Source: Accumulibacter sp031732795 (GTDB lineage Bacteria > Pseudomonadota > Gammaproteobacteria > Burkholderiales > Rhodocyclaceae). From it: DNA of 64,000 nt. Shown here piece after piece: positions 15,810-24,900 of this stretch. The stretch lies in the NCBI GenBank assembly GCA_031732795.1, contig JAVMKC010000115.1, positions 1-64,000 of the forward strand. The letters run 5' to 3'. The position numbers and the translations under genes were made by a program. Under the pieces are notes generated by a model. It was not told the origin of the DNA. It made no database searches and saw only the letters and a list, made by a program, of their open reading frames with translations. The number at the start of each line of letters is the position of its first letter. Position 1 is the stretch's first letter.

Positions 15810-18124
15810 TGGCCATCATTCCTCCCCGCCTCGATGACCGCGCGTTCGCCGATCTGCGCGCCGAGCTGATCCGCCGCATTCCCGTACACGCGCCGGAATG
15901 GACCGATCACAACGCATCGGACCCCGGCATCGCGCTGATCGAACTGTTCGCGGCACTCGGCGACGATCTGCTCTACCGCTTCAACCGCGTACCCGAAGCG
16001 GCGCGGCTCGAATTCCTGCGCCTGCTGGCGATTCTGCCGATTCCGGCGCGGGCGGCCGTCGCGCCGCTGCGTCTGGATCTGCCGCGCGGTGTTTTCGAGC
16101 CGGTGACGCCCGATTTCGTCAGCGGCGGCAGTCCGCGGCTCGAAGTCAGCGCCGGCGATGTGCGCTTTCAGGCCGTCGAGGAAGTCACCGCGTTGCCGGT
16201 CGACGTCGTCGCCTGGATCAAGGCGCCCTATACCGGCGCGCTGCTGCCCGGCGGCATCGACAACGTCACCCATCTGCTCGCCGATCACCTGAAAACCGTT
16301 CCGCCGGCCTTGCCGCAGTATCAGGCGCAGCCTTTGCCAGCGCCGACCGGCGGCAATCTGCCGGCCGGCGTGTCCACCGCCGGCAGCGTCGACCGGCGCG
16401 TATGGCTGTGTCTCCTGGCTCCGGAAGCGGCGTTCGCCGCCGCCAAACGCGCCACCGGCGGCGACGAGGCGCTGGCCCGGCAGGAAATCCGTCGCCGGCT
16501 CGCCGGACGGGTGCTCAATCTCGGGCTGCGCAGCGACGACGCGCTCTGCGGGCCGACCGACCATTGGCGCTGTCCGGACCCTGGCAGCGATCCGCTGCGC
16601 TGGCCGGTGCGCTGGGAAATTTCCACCGGCCGTTTCGCCGGCCCCCGGGCGCGCGTCGATCAATTGCTTTATCAACGGTTGACGGTGGTCGCCGACAATA
16701 CCGACGGCCTGACCCGGCGCGGCACCGTCCGGCTGCGTTTTCCCGACCGCGACCCGGCCGGCGGAACGCCGTTCGGCAACTGGACCGCCGCCAGTTTCGA
16801 CCCGCCGGACGACGATCTGCTCGGCATCGGCGAGCTGCCGCCGCGGATCGACGACGAGAAAGCCGCGGCGCGCGTTCTGGTCTGGCTGCGCGTCGGCCGC
16901 GTCGACCCGGCGCATCCGCCGATCCGGCTGCGCTGGATCGACGGCAACATCGTCCAGGTCGAGCAGGCGGTGACCGCCGCCGCCGAACTGCTCGGTTACG
17001 GCGACGGGCGGACCGCCCAACGCCATCGTCTGGCGCATACGCCGGTAATCGTCGGCAGCGAACGAATCCAGGTTCGTGGCAGCGTCGCCTGGGAGAACTG
17101 GCGGCGGGTCGACGATCTGGCGCTGGCCGGCCCGGACGATCCGTTCTACGTTCTCGACCCCGCCGAGGGGACGATCACTTTCGGCGACGGTGTGCACGGC
17201 CGTCTGCCGTTGCCCGGCGAAGCGATCCGCTGTCTGACCTACCGCTACGGCGGCGGCGTGCAGGGCAACGTCGGCGCCGGCCGGATCAACCGCGTCCGCG
17301 CCGGCACCGCCGCCGTCCAGGCGCTGAAGGTCGTCAATCCGCTGCCGGCCGAAGGCGGCGCCGACGCCGAGAGCGTCGCCGAGGCGTCGGCGCGAATCCC
17401 GCGGATGTTGCGCCACAACGATCGCGCCGTCGCCGCCGAGGATTTCGTCGATCTGGCGCTGGCCACGCCGGGCGTGCAGGTCGGCCGGGCGGCGGTGCTG
17501 CCGCGTCACAAACCGCACGAACGGGTCGACGGCGTTCCCGGAGTGGTGACGCTGATCGTCCTGCCGGCTTACGATCCCCTGCAGCCCGATCAGCCGACAC
17601 CCGACCGCGAAATGCTGCGCCGGGTCTGCGCGCATCTCGAACCGCGCCGGCTGCTGACCACCGAGTTGTACGTCACGCCGCCGCAGTATGTCCGCCTGAG
17701 TTGTTCGGTGGCCGTCGAGCCGGACGCCGGCAGCGGCGAGGAGACGCTGCGCCGGCATGTCGAACTGGCGTTGCGCCAGACGCTGGCGCCGCTGCCGCCG
17801 TACGGGCCGGACGGCGGCGGCTGGCCTTTCGGCCGCGCGGTACGCGACCGCGATCTCGAAGCGGCGGCGATCCGCGTCCAGGGCGTGCGGCTGGTCAATG
17901 AAGTGCGGCTGATCGGCGAGGAGATCGACCGTGTCGGCAATCGCCGGCCGGTCGAGCAGACGGTGGCGATGCTGCCCTGGCAATTGCCGGTGCTGCTCGA
18001 GGTGCGGGTCGCCGTCGGCGTCGATGCGCCGGCCGAGGAACTGCCGCCGCTCGATCCGCCATCCGACCCGGTGGTGACGCCGGTGGATCACCTGCCGGTG
18101 CCGGTGGCGCAGGAGGAATGCTGA
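15809..18124 (+). CDS. eCIS baseplate assembly protein, J-like (Pvc11-like)
   Basis: A 771-residue putative baseplate assembly protein of the Afp11/Pvc11 type, related to T4 gp6 and P2 J wedge proteins. Visible marks: the N-terminal PRLDDRAFADLRAELIRRIP, the signature EWTDHNASDPGIALIELFA followed by LGDDLLYRFNRVPE (residues about 30-65), ITFGDGVHGRLP near residue 455, YRYGGGVQGNVGAG, and a gp6-like core (RMLRHNDRAVAAEDFVDLA). It bridges hub and sheath and forms the wedge ring. The start overlaps the gp25 stop by one base. Confidence 0.92.
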   Translation: MAIIPPRLDDRAFADLRAELIRRIPVHAPEWTDHNASDPGIALIELFAALGDDLLYRFNRVPEAARLEFLRLLAILPIPARAAVAPLRLDLPRGVFEPVTPDFVSGGSPRLEVSAGDVRFQAVEEVTALPVDVVAWIKAPYTGALLPGGIDNVTHLLADHLKTVPPALPQYQAQPLPAPTGGNLPAGVSTAGSVDRRVWLCLLAPEAAFAAAKRATGGDEALARQEIRRRLAGRVLNLGLRSDDALCGPTDHWRCPDPGSDPLRWPVRWEISTGRFAGPRARVDQLLYQRLTVVADNTDGLTRRGTVRLRFPDRDPAGGTPFGNWTAASFDPPDDDLLGIGELPPRIDDEKAAARVLVWLRVGRVDPAHPPIRLRWIDGNIVQVEQAVTAAAELLGYGDGRTAQRHRLAHTPVIVGSERIQVRGSVAWENWRRVDDLALAGPDDPFYVLDPAEGTITFGDGVHGRLPLPGEAIRCLTYRYGGGVQGNVGAGRINRVRAGTAAVQALKVVNPLPAEGGADAESVAEASARIPRMLRHNDRAVAAEDFVDLALATPGVQVGRAAVLPRHKPHERVDGVPGVVTLIVLPAYDPLQPDQPTPDREMLRRVCAHLEPRRLLTTELYVTPPQYVRLSCSVAVEPDAGSGEETLRRHVELALRQTLAPLPPYGPDGGGWPFGRAVRDRDLEAAAIRVQGVRLVNEVRLIGEEIDRVGNRRPVEQTVAMLPWQLPVLLEVRVAVGVDAPAEELPPLDPPSDPVVTPVDHLPVPVAQEEC

Positions 18125-20637
18125 TGAGCGGGCCGTCGTTCGCCCATCTGGTCGGCCGGGCGATGTGGGCGCGCTGCGACCACGACGGCACGCGCATCGA
18201 AGGGCAGCCGGGACGGGTCATTCTGGCGCCGCGCGAGGATGACGCGGCCGTGCTCGCCGCGATGACTCCCGCCGCGTTGTCCTCTGGCGAACTCGCCGCC
18301 TGGCGGGAACGACTCGGGTCGACGGTGACCCTGCCGTGCCTGCCCGACCGCTGCGTGGATGCCCGGCAACTGCTCGCCGTCCCCGGCCAGCCGCTGCGGA
18401 TGCTGACGCCGGACGGCTGGCGGCCGCTGGAGCGGCCGCAGGCGGCAGGCGGGTCATTCACGATGATCGCGGCGACCGCGGCGGCGGCAACGTCCACGGT
18501 GCCGGAATTCGTTCCCTGGTTGCCCGCGGATCCCGCGCCGTCTTCACCCGAGGCGATTGCCAGCGACCCGCAGGGCCGCTTGTGGCTGCTCGACCGTCCC
18601 GGCCGGGCGCTGCGCCGGCTCGCCGTCGACCCGTTGCATGGCTTGAATGGACGGATCGAGGCCAGCGTGCCGTTGCCGGCCGATATCGATCCCGCGCATC
18701 TGGCCTGCTCGGCGACCGGGCTCCTGGTCAGCGACCGCTCGCGGCCACGGCTGGTTCATCAACGCTGGGGCGGCGAGTGGCAGGGCTTCGCCGTGCCGGA
18801 CGCGCGGCCCGGCGACGAAATCGTCGCCCTGTGCGCCGACCCGCGCTGGCCGACGGCAGTGGCGCTGTTGCGCGGCACCGGCCGTCGCCGGGCATTGCTG
18901 ACCGTCGACGCCGGCGGGGCGCAGCTTTGGGAGCTGCCGCTGCTGCGTGAACCGCTGCATCTGCTGCTCACCGCCGCTGACACCGTGCTGATCGCCGATC
19001 TGACGCATCGGCCGGGCGATCCGCGACCGACGTTTTTCCGCGAAGTCCGCCTCGGCGCCGCCGGTCTGGAGGCCGAGCGCGGCTACGCGGTGCGCGGTTT
19101 CGACGGCCGGGCGCTCTGGCTGGGGGACACTGTCGACGGCGAACGCGTTTACGCCAGCACCGCCACCGGCGCACGGGCGTTGTACCCGCGCGAACCCGAG
19201 CTGCTCAGCAGCGGCAGCGTCGAAACTTTCGCCCTCGATTCGGGAATTTTCGCCTGCGTCTGGCACCGGCTGTTCGTCGACCTGTGTCTGCCGGCCGATT
19301 GCGCGCTGACCATCGAGGCCAAGACCGCCGACGATCTGCCGCCGTTCGAGATCCGCCGCGGTGCGCGTCTGCCGGTCGATCTGGCCGGCGAAACGCGGCC
19401 GCCGGCGATCGACGATCCCTGGCCGCCGCTCGGTTCGCTGGTCGCCGACGAAGCCGACGGTTGGGTGCGCCTCGGCGTCGCCGATGTGCGGCCGGCGCTC
19501 GCCGACCAGCCGCTGGCCACCGCCGTCGGCGAACGGCCGTCGGCCGATCCCTGGGCCGGTGACCGTGGCGATCCCGAAAGCGCGTCGTCGTTGCCGGCGG
19601 CCGTGCAGACGCACGAATGGCTGCTGACGCCGCCGCCCGGCCGTTACCTGTGGCTGCGCCTGCGACTTCAGGGCACCCGCCGGCATGGACCGGCGCTGTT
19701 TGCGCTGCGCGCCAGTTTTCCGCGTCCGTCGCTGCTGGCCTATCTGCCGGCGTACTGGAAGAGCGATGCCGAAGGCGGCGAGCCGACCGAGCGCGCGCTG
19801 GCCTTGTTCGAGTCCTTGACCAGCGAACTCGCCGCGCGTGGCGAAGCGCTGCCGGCACTGTTCGATCCGCGCCTGGCGCCGGCCGAAGCCTTGCCCTGGC
19901 TGGCGTCGTTCCTGGCGCTGACTTTCGACGGCCGCGTCCGCGAGGGCGTCCGCCGGCAGTTGCTGCTCGAAACCGCCGAACTGTACCGCGCCCGCGGCAC
20001 GTTGCCGGGAATGACCCGACTGCTCAGCCTGCTTGCCGAAGCGCCGGTGCAGATCGTCGAAGGCTTCCGCCTGCGCCGGCCGACGGCGGCGTTCCTCGGC
20101 GACGCGGCGCTCGGTCCGGGGTTGGAACTCGGCGGGAACGAGGGCGGTTTCGCGCTGGCCGACGCCGAGGACTGGCAGCGCGAACTGGCTCGCGAGCACG
20201 CCGCGCTGCGTCTGCGCCGAATGGCCCAAACCTCGCCGTGTCCGGCGGCCGAACCGCCCGATCCGCTGGCCGACGACGCGCTGATCGCCTTCTATCGCCG
20301 TCACGCGCACCGCTTCACGGTGATCGTCCCGCGCGCTTGCGACGCGCGGCTGGCGGCAGTGCTCGAATGGGCCATCGAATGCAACAAGCCGGCACACACC
20401 GTGCACCGGCTGTGCTGGCTCGACGCCGGTTTCCGTGTCGGCCGCGCCAGCCTGGTCGGACTTTCGGCGCTCGGCCCGGTCGAGCGTTCGCGGCCGGCGG
20501 TGGTCGGCGAGGCGCTGCTGTCGCCGCTATCCATGATTCATTACTCCACGGTTCACCGCGCTTGCCGCGACGACCGTCTCCACGGTCGCTGCGACGACCG
20601 TCCCCATTTTGCGACTCCATGGGAGATTTCGTCATGA
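18124..20637 (+). CDS. eCIS tail protein I-like wedge (Pvc12-like) with N-terminal propeller-like region
   Basis: An 837-residue protein. The C-terminal part (about residues 535-760) matches the phage tail protein I / Afp12 family: LLAYLPAYWKSD, then ALFESLTSELAARGEALPAL, LPWLASFLALTFDG, RRQLLLETAELYRARGTLPG. The first ~500 residues contain repeated beta-strand blocks (ASDPQGRLWLLDRPGRALRR, LVSDRSRPRLVH) like an NHL or beta-propeller module. Such fusions are common in eCIS. ATG 18124 is preferred to ATG 18118 because AGGAGG at 18111-18116 is only one base from the latter and seven from the former. It overlaps the previous stop by one base. Confidence 0.88.
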   Translation: MSGPSFAHLVGRAMWARCDHDGTRIEGQPGRVILAPREDDAAVLAAMTPAALSSGELAAWRERLGSTVTLPCLPDRCVDARQLLAVPGQPLRMLTPDGWRPLERPQAAGGSFTMIAATAAAATSTVPEFVPWLPADPAPSSPEAIASDPQGRLWLLDRPGRALRRLAVDPLHGLNGRIEASVPLPADIDPAHLACSATGLLVSDRSRPRLVHQRWGGEWQGFAVPDARPGDEIVALCADPRWPTAVALLRGTGRRRALLTVDAGGAQLWELPLLREPLHLLLTAADTVLIADLTHRPGDPRPTFFREVRLGAAGLEAERGYAVRGFDGRALWLGDTVDGERVYASTATGARALYPREPELLSSGSVETFALDSGIFACVWHRLFVDLCLPADCALTIEAKTADDLPPFEIRRGARLPVDLAGETRPPAIDDPWPPLGSLVADEADGWVRLGVADVRPALADQPLATAVGERPSADPWAGDRGDPESASSLPAAVQTHEWLLTPPPGRYLWLRLRLQGTRRHGPALFALRASFPRPSLLAYLPAYWKSDAEGGEPTERALALFESLTSELAARGEALPALFDPRLAPAEALPWLASFLALTFDGRVREGVRRQLLLETAELYRARGTLPGMTRLLSLLAEAPVQIVEGFRLRRPTAAFLGDAALGPGLELGGNEGGFALADAEDWQRELAREHAALRLRRMAQTSPCPAAEPPDPLADDALIAFYRRHAHRFTVIVPRACDARLAAVLEWAIECNKPAHTVHRLCWLDAGFRVGRASLVGLSALGPVERSRPAVVGEALLSPLSMIHYSTVHRACRDDRLHGRCDDRPHFATPWEISS

Positions 20638-21851
20638 GCACACCTTTGTCCGCGGCGACGTTCGCTCCGCTCGACGACCTCGATCCGGCCACTCCCGGCG
20701 ATCCCTTCACCCGTTTGCGCTACCACTACGGGCAGTTGCTCGGCGCCGAGGATTTCACCACCGAGCAGCGTTATTTCCTGTTGCGCAGCCGGCTGCACAA
20801 CGCCTTGCTGCACGGCGTCGGCACGGCGTGGGGGCTGGCCGTCAAGGCCCAGGAAACGACCGAACCCGCCGGGTTGCAACTGATCTGCGAACCGGGGCTG
20901 GCGATCGACGCGCTCGGCCGCGAGATTTACGTTCCGCAACGGCTGTGTCTGGACATCACCGGGCTGGCCGGCGGCAAGTTCTGGAACGAGCTGGCGCCGC
21001 CACCGGGAGCCGAGGACGACCGCCGGCGCCGGGTTCATGTCGTGCTGCGTTACCGCGCCTGCCTCAGCGAGCCGGCGCCGGCGATAGTACCGCCGTGCGC
21101 CGACCAGGACGCCGCCCTGGCGCCGTCGCGGGTGGTCGACAGTTACCGGCTGTGCCTGGAAGCGACGCCGCCCGCCGATCCGGCGCCGACGCAGCGCGAC
21201 ATCAGCGCCGCCACCGAACCGCCCGACCGGCGCGGACGGCTGCTCGACACCGTGCTCGAGCCGCCGGTCGACCTGGCGCGTTTCTGGAGCGGCGCCGACG
21301 ACGCGCCGCTGCTGCTGGCGACGCTCGATCTGGAGGCGGTCGGCGACCCGGTCGAGCGCGTCAAACTGACCGGGCCGATCGACAACGCCGTTCGCGCGCT
21401 GCTGCCGTCGCTGCAGATGGTCGCCGATCTGGCGCTCGGTCTGCGTCTGGACGGCGCGCCGGCCGCCGCCGCCTTCCAGGCGCTCAGCCTGACGGTGGCT
21501 CCGGGCAGCGGCGCCACCGCCAGCCAAATGAAGCTTTTCATCGCCACCGGCGGCACCGCGCACGTCGACAGCGTCAAGAACAGTTCGCCCGAGGTGTGGC
21601 GCTTCGATCCCGGCGGCAAGTGGCTGCCGGTGTCGGTCAGTGCCATCGATGTCAGCGCTGCGGCGATCGAATTGACCGTCGATGAGCAGTGGACCGCCGT
21701 CACCTCCTGTCAGGTCCGGCTCATCGGCACCGGCGATCGGGCGATCGTCGATCTGCAGCAACGGCCGCTGGCCGGTGTCGCCGGCGAGACGGTTCCTGCC
21801 GGCGCCGGCCGCGATGCCTGCCTGTTCGCCACCTACCATCCTGCCGTCTGA
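20634..21851 (+). CDS. eCIS-associated baseplate/fibre-like protein A, 405 aa
   Basis: This protein begins at ATG 20634, overlapping the tail-I stop. Residues about 20-70 carry a module found in many eCIS clusters: RLRYHYGQLLGAEDFTTEQR, then YFLLRSRLHNALLHGVGTAW, then GLAV. The remainder has beta-rich segments (LQLICEPGLAIDALGREIYVP; RRRRVHVVLRYRACLSEP). The same N-terminal module occurs in the next gene, so the two are paralogues. Exact function in the particle is not known to me; a baseplate periphery or fibre-anchor role is inferred from position. Confidence 0.65.
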   Translation: MSTPLSAATFAPLDDLDPATPGDPFTRLRYHYGQLLGAEDFTTEQRYFLLRSRLHNALLHGVGTAWGLAVKAQETTEPAGLQLICEPGLAIDALGREIYVPQRLCLDITGLAGGKFWNELAPPPGAEDDRRRRVHVVLRYRACLSEPAPAIVPPCADQDAALAPSRVVDSYRLCLEATPPADPAPTQRDISAATEPPDRRGRLLDTVLEPPVDLARFWSGADDAPLLLATLDLEAVGDPVERVKLTGPIDNAVRALLPSLQMVADLALGLRLDGAPAAAAFQALSLTVAPGSGATASQMKLFIATGGTAHVDSVKNSSPEVWRFDPGGKWLPVSVSAIDVSAAAIELTVDEQWTAVTSCQVRLIGTGDRAIVDLQQRPLAGVAGETVPAGAGRDACLFATYHPAV

Positions 21852-21864
21852 AGCGGAGGCCGTA

Positions 21865-24744
21865 ATGACTACCTACAGTTGGAAAGGCATGGACGCCGGT
21901 TTGCTGGTCGTCGCCGCCAAACTCTCGCGCAACGAGCCGCTCAGCGCGGCCGAGGAACTCAGCGTCGCCGAATTTCTCAAGATTTACCGGGGCTACGGCG
22001 GCGGTACCGCTGGCGCCAACGAGGGATTTCCGGGCGGTCCGGTCGGCGATGTGCGCGGCGACAACAATCTGCGGCGGACCAACTGGTTCAACGGCCGCTA
22101 TCTGACCGCCGAGGCCTTGTCACGCCAGGATGGCTATTTCGACGCCCGTTCGCGACTCAACGCGCAGGCGCTGATGCCCGGAGTCGCCTGGGGGCTGGGC
22201 ATCGAAACCGACGGCGCCAATATGGACAGCGGGTTGGAATTCACCGGCCGGACCAAAGGTTTTCCGGTCGACCGGCAATTGACGCTGCGCCGCGGTCTGG
22301 CTTTCGACCATTTCGGCCGGCCGGTGCTGGTCAGCCAGGCGTTTCCATTCACCGTCGAACAATTGCTCGGCACCTATCGTAAAACGCCGCAACGGGTGGT
22401 CGCCGGCGGCGTCGATTTCATGCCTTGCGTCTGTCTGGCGCCGGACCCGGCCGGCCAGACCGGCGGCGGCCCGCAAGTGCCGTCGGGGCCGTATCTCCTG
22501 GTGATCCAGGCCGGCGAAAGTCCCGAAGGCGGCGCCAAGGTGATGGGCGATCTGTGCGGCGGCAGCACCGTCAACAGCTGTCAGGCCGACGCCTGGCGCG
22601 GCGCTTTCGGCCTGTCGCTGGTCCGCTTTCCGGTCGAATTGCCGCTGCGCGCTGATCTGCGCAGCGCCTGGGACTTGCGCGGCACGCTGTCGGCGTATTA
22701 CTTCGACGTTTTCGAACACGGCTTGTGGAAACGCTGGGACCCCGCTTTCGCCGCCGACGGCGCCTTCTGCAGCGACAGCGGTTCGGGCCGACACGATGCG
22801 GCGGCGATCGCCCTGGCCATGCTCTACCTCGGCGAGGACGGTACGGTGCTGTTTCTCGACCACTGGATTCCGCGGCGGACGATCTGCGCCACACCGGGCG
22901 AGGACTGGCACCGCACCCGCTTCGGCGCGCCGCCGCGCGCCGCCGCCTGGGCGCGCATCCACCAGTTCCAGTGCATGCTTGCCGAAAGCCTGAGACGGGT
23001 CAAAACGAACCAGGAAGGCGCCAATCTCTACCGCCGGGGTTTCCGGCATCTGCCGCCGATCGGTTTTCTGCCGATTCGGCCGCGGGCGGTCGAACTCGGT
23101 GATTACCGTCCGACCGGTATCGACGAGCTTGACAGCCTGCTCTACAAATCTGGACAGTGGACGCGCTGGCTGGTTTCGCCGCTGGTCAAGTCGGCGATCG
23201 GTCAGGCCGAAGCGTATTTCGAGGACACTGGAGTGATCACTTACGCGGTGGTCGCGCTGCACGACGACGACATCCTCGAGGATTTGAACAACGTTTTCGA
23301 CAAGGACCCGATCCAGTTGATCGGGCCACCGCCGGTGGTCGATGCTCCAGCCGATATCGTGACCGTTCCGGGAGGCGGGCTGGGCGGTGGAACGGGTGGC
23401 CTGCAAACCAACTATAAAACGTACAAGACAACGAATTTCTATCAGTTGGCGCCGGGCGCGATGACCCAATACACGCCCGAAAACGCCTATTTCAAGATCC
23501 TCGGTGCCATTTTCCAGACCATGGGCCTCGACGATCTGGTCAACCGCCGCATCGAAATCGTCAAGCTGGTCGTGCCGCTGCAGGGGCTGACCCGGCGGCA
23601 CCCGCTGCTCGGTGTCGTCGCCGAGGACGCGCTCGATCAGGCGCCGGGCTGGGGGGTCGATCCGCTGCTCACCGCTGGCGGCGCGCTCGGCCAGTTCGGC
23701 ACGATCAACGAGCAGGCCGGGGAACTCGCCGGACTGATCGCCAAGATCGGCATCGACATGCTGCCGCGACATTTCGTGGTCTATGTCAAGCAGCGGCTGG
23801 TGCTGCTCGACGCGCTGTTCTACATCCTCGAAGTGCTGCAGTTCCTGTTCAGTTTCTTCGATGCTTTGCAGGACAAAAAGATCGCCAGCAAGAAGTCGCT
23901 GAGCACCGCCGAACTCAATCAACGTTACCGGCAACAGCCGCAGGAGAAGCGCGCTGTGGTCGAAGCGCTGTTGAGGCAGCCGATGGTGCAGAACGCGCTG
24001 GTCCAGGCCGCCGATCTCAGCGACTCGGGAATCGCCGTCAGCCGCCGCAACCAGGACTTCCTGCGCCAGGTCGACGAGGTCGACGCCCGCCTGGCTGGCG
24101 ACATCGCCGACCCGGCCGAACGGCGGCGCGCCGCCGTCGAACAGGTTGCCGACAGCTACGCCGCCGAATACCCCGATTACCGGCTCGTCCAGGTGCTGGC
24201 GGCGGTGCAGCCGGCATCGCAGACCTTGTCGGTGGTCAACCGCCTGGCCGTCAAACGCGATGCCGAGAAGGAAATCACCCTGGCCGACGAACTGAGCCAG
24301 AGCGGTCCGCCGACTTTCACCGACGCCGACGCCTTGCCGCTCTACGGCCAGTTGCGCAGCACTCTCGACGAGCGCCGGGTTGCTGAGTACGTCTCCGGCG
24401 CCGACAGCAAGCTGACGGTCAAGGAACTGCTCGCCCGCTCGCCCGGCGACGCCCGGCAACTGCTCGGCGCCGACAATTACGAAAAATTCAAGCAGGCTTT
24501 CCAGGCCGACCGCGCGACGGCGATCGCCGGCGCCGAAACGCTGGCCCCGGGGGTCGCCGACGATCTGGCGGTCAAGGTCGAAAGCGGTCTGAAAGCCGGT
24601 GGCGAACCGGCGAAAGTGATCGAGGATCTGAAAGCCGACAGCGCGACCAGTGATCAGCAACGGCTGCAACTCGAACAAACCGCCACCCTGCTGCGCATTA
24701 CCGGTGGCAATGCCGCCTTCCTGACGTTGGTCAAGCGCCGCTGA
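21865..24744 (+). CDS. eCIS-associated baseplate/fibre-like protein B, 959 aa
   Basis: A 959-residue protein starting at ATG 21865 after AGCGGAGG. Residues about 70-120 repeat the module of protein A: RRTNWFNGRYLTAEALSRQD, then GYFDARSRLNAQALMPGVAW, then GLGIETDG. A beta-rich region follows to about 520. Residues 648-671 form a hydrophobic helix (LLDALFYILEVLQFLFSFF). The last 280 residues are mostly charged helices (SLSTAELNQRYRQQPQEKRA and onward). No enzyme motif was seen. It could be a long fibre or an internal scaffold. It closes the tightly packed structural block. Confidence 0.6.
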   Translation: MTTYSWKGMDAGLLVVAAKLSRNEPLSAAEELSVAEFLKIYRGYGGGTAGANEGFPGGPVGDVRGDNNLRRTNWFNGRYLTAEALSRQDGYFDARSRLNAQALMPGVAWGLGIETDGANMDSGLEFTGRTKGFPVDRQLTLRRGLAFDHFGRPVLVSQAFPFTVEQLLGTYRKTPQRVVAGGVDFMPCVCLAPDPAGQTGGGPQVPSGPYLLVIQAGESPEGGAKVMGDLCGGSTVNSCQADAWRGAFGLSLVRFPVELPLRADLRSAWDLRGTLSAYYFDVFEHGLWKRWDPAFAADGAFCSDSGSGRHDAAAIALAMLYLGEDGTVLFLDHWIPRRTICATPGEDWHRTRFGAPPRAAAWARIHQFQCMLAESLRRVKTNQEGANLYRRGFRHLPPIGFLPIRPRAVELGDYRPTGIDELDSLLYKSGQWTRWLVSPLVKSAIGQAEAYFEDTGVITYAVVALHDDDILEDLNNVFDKDPIQLIGPPPVVDAPADIVTVPGGGLGGGTGGLQTNYKTYKTTNFYQLAPGAMTQYTPENAYFKILGAIFQTMGLDDLVNRRIEIVKLVVPLQGLTRRHPLLGVVAEDALDQAPGWGVDPLLTAGGALGQFGTINEQAGELAGLIAKIGIDMLPRHFVVYVKQRLVLLDALFYILEVLQFLFSFFDALQDKKIASKKSLSTAELNQRYRQQPQEKRAVVEALLRQPMVQNALVQAADLSDSGIAVSRRNQDFLRQVDEVDARLAGDIADPAERRRAAVEQVADSYAAEYPDYRLVQVLAAVQPASQTLSVVNRLAVKRDAEKEITLADELSQSGPPTFTDADALPLYGQLRSTLDERRVAEYVSGADSKLTVKELLARSPGDARQLLGADNYEKFKQAFQADRATAIAGAETLAPGVADDLAVKVESGLKAGGEPAKVIEDLKADSATSDQQRLQLEQTATLLRITGGNAAFLTLVKRR

Positions 24745-24759
24745 GAGGAGGGTGAAGAA

Positions 24760-24825
24760 ATGCTTACCAGCAGGCCCAGATGTCCGGCGCGAAAAAGCGA
24801 ACGACGAGACCTGTCAAATGGATAG
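24760..24825 (+). CDS. Possible 21-residue peptide with strong ribosome binding site
   Basis: ATG 24760 is preceded by AGGAGG at 24746-24751 with an ideal eight-base spacing and encodes a short basic peptide (MLTSRPRCPARKSERR, then DLSNG) before TAG 24823-24825. It lies in the only sizeable gap of the structural block (24,745-24,900). The site may be a real small gene, a leader peptide, or what is left of a deleted gene that kept its ribosome binding site. The next gene has a poor site of its own. Confidence 0.35.
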   Translation: MLTSRPRCPARKSERRDLSNG

Positions 24826-24900
24826 GCGAGGAGTGAGCGAGTGAACAACGCCGCGGATGGGCCGCGCAGTAGATTCATTCACAAGCGCTGAGCACTGAGA

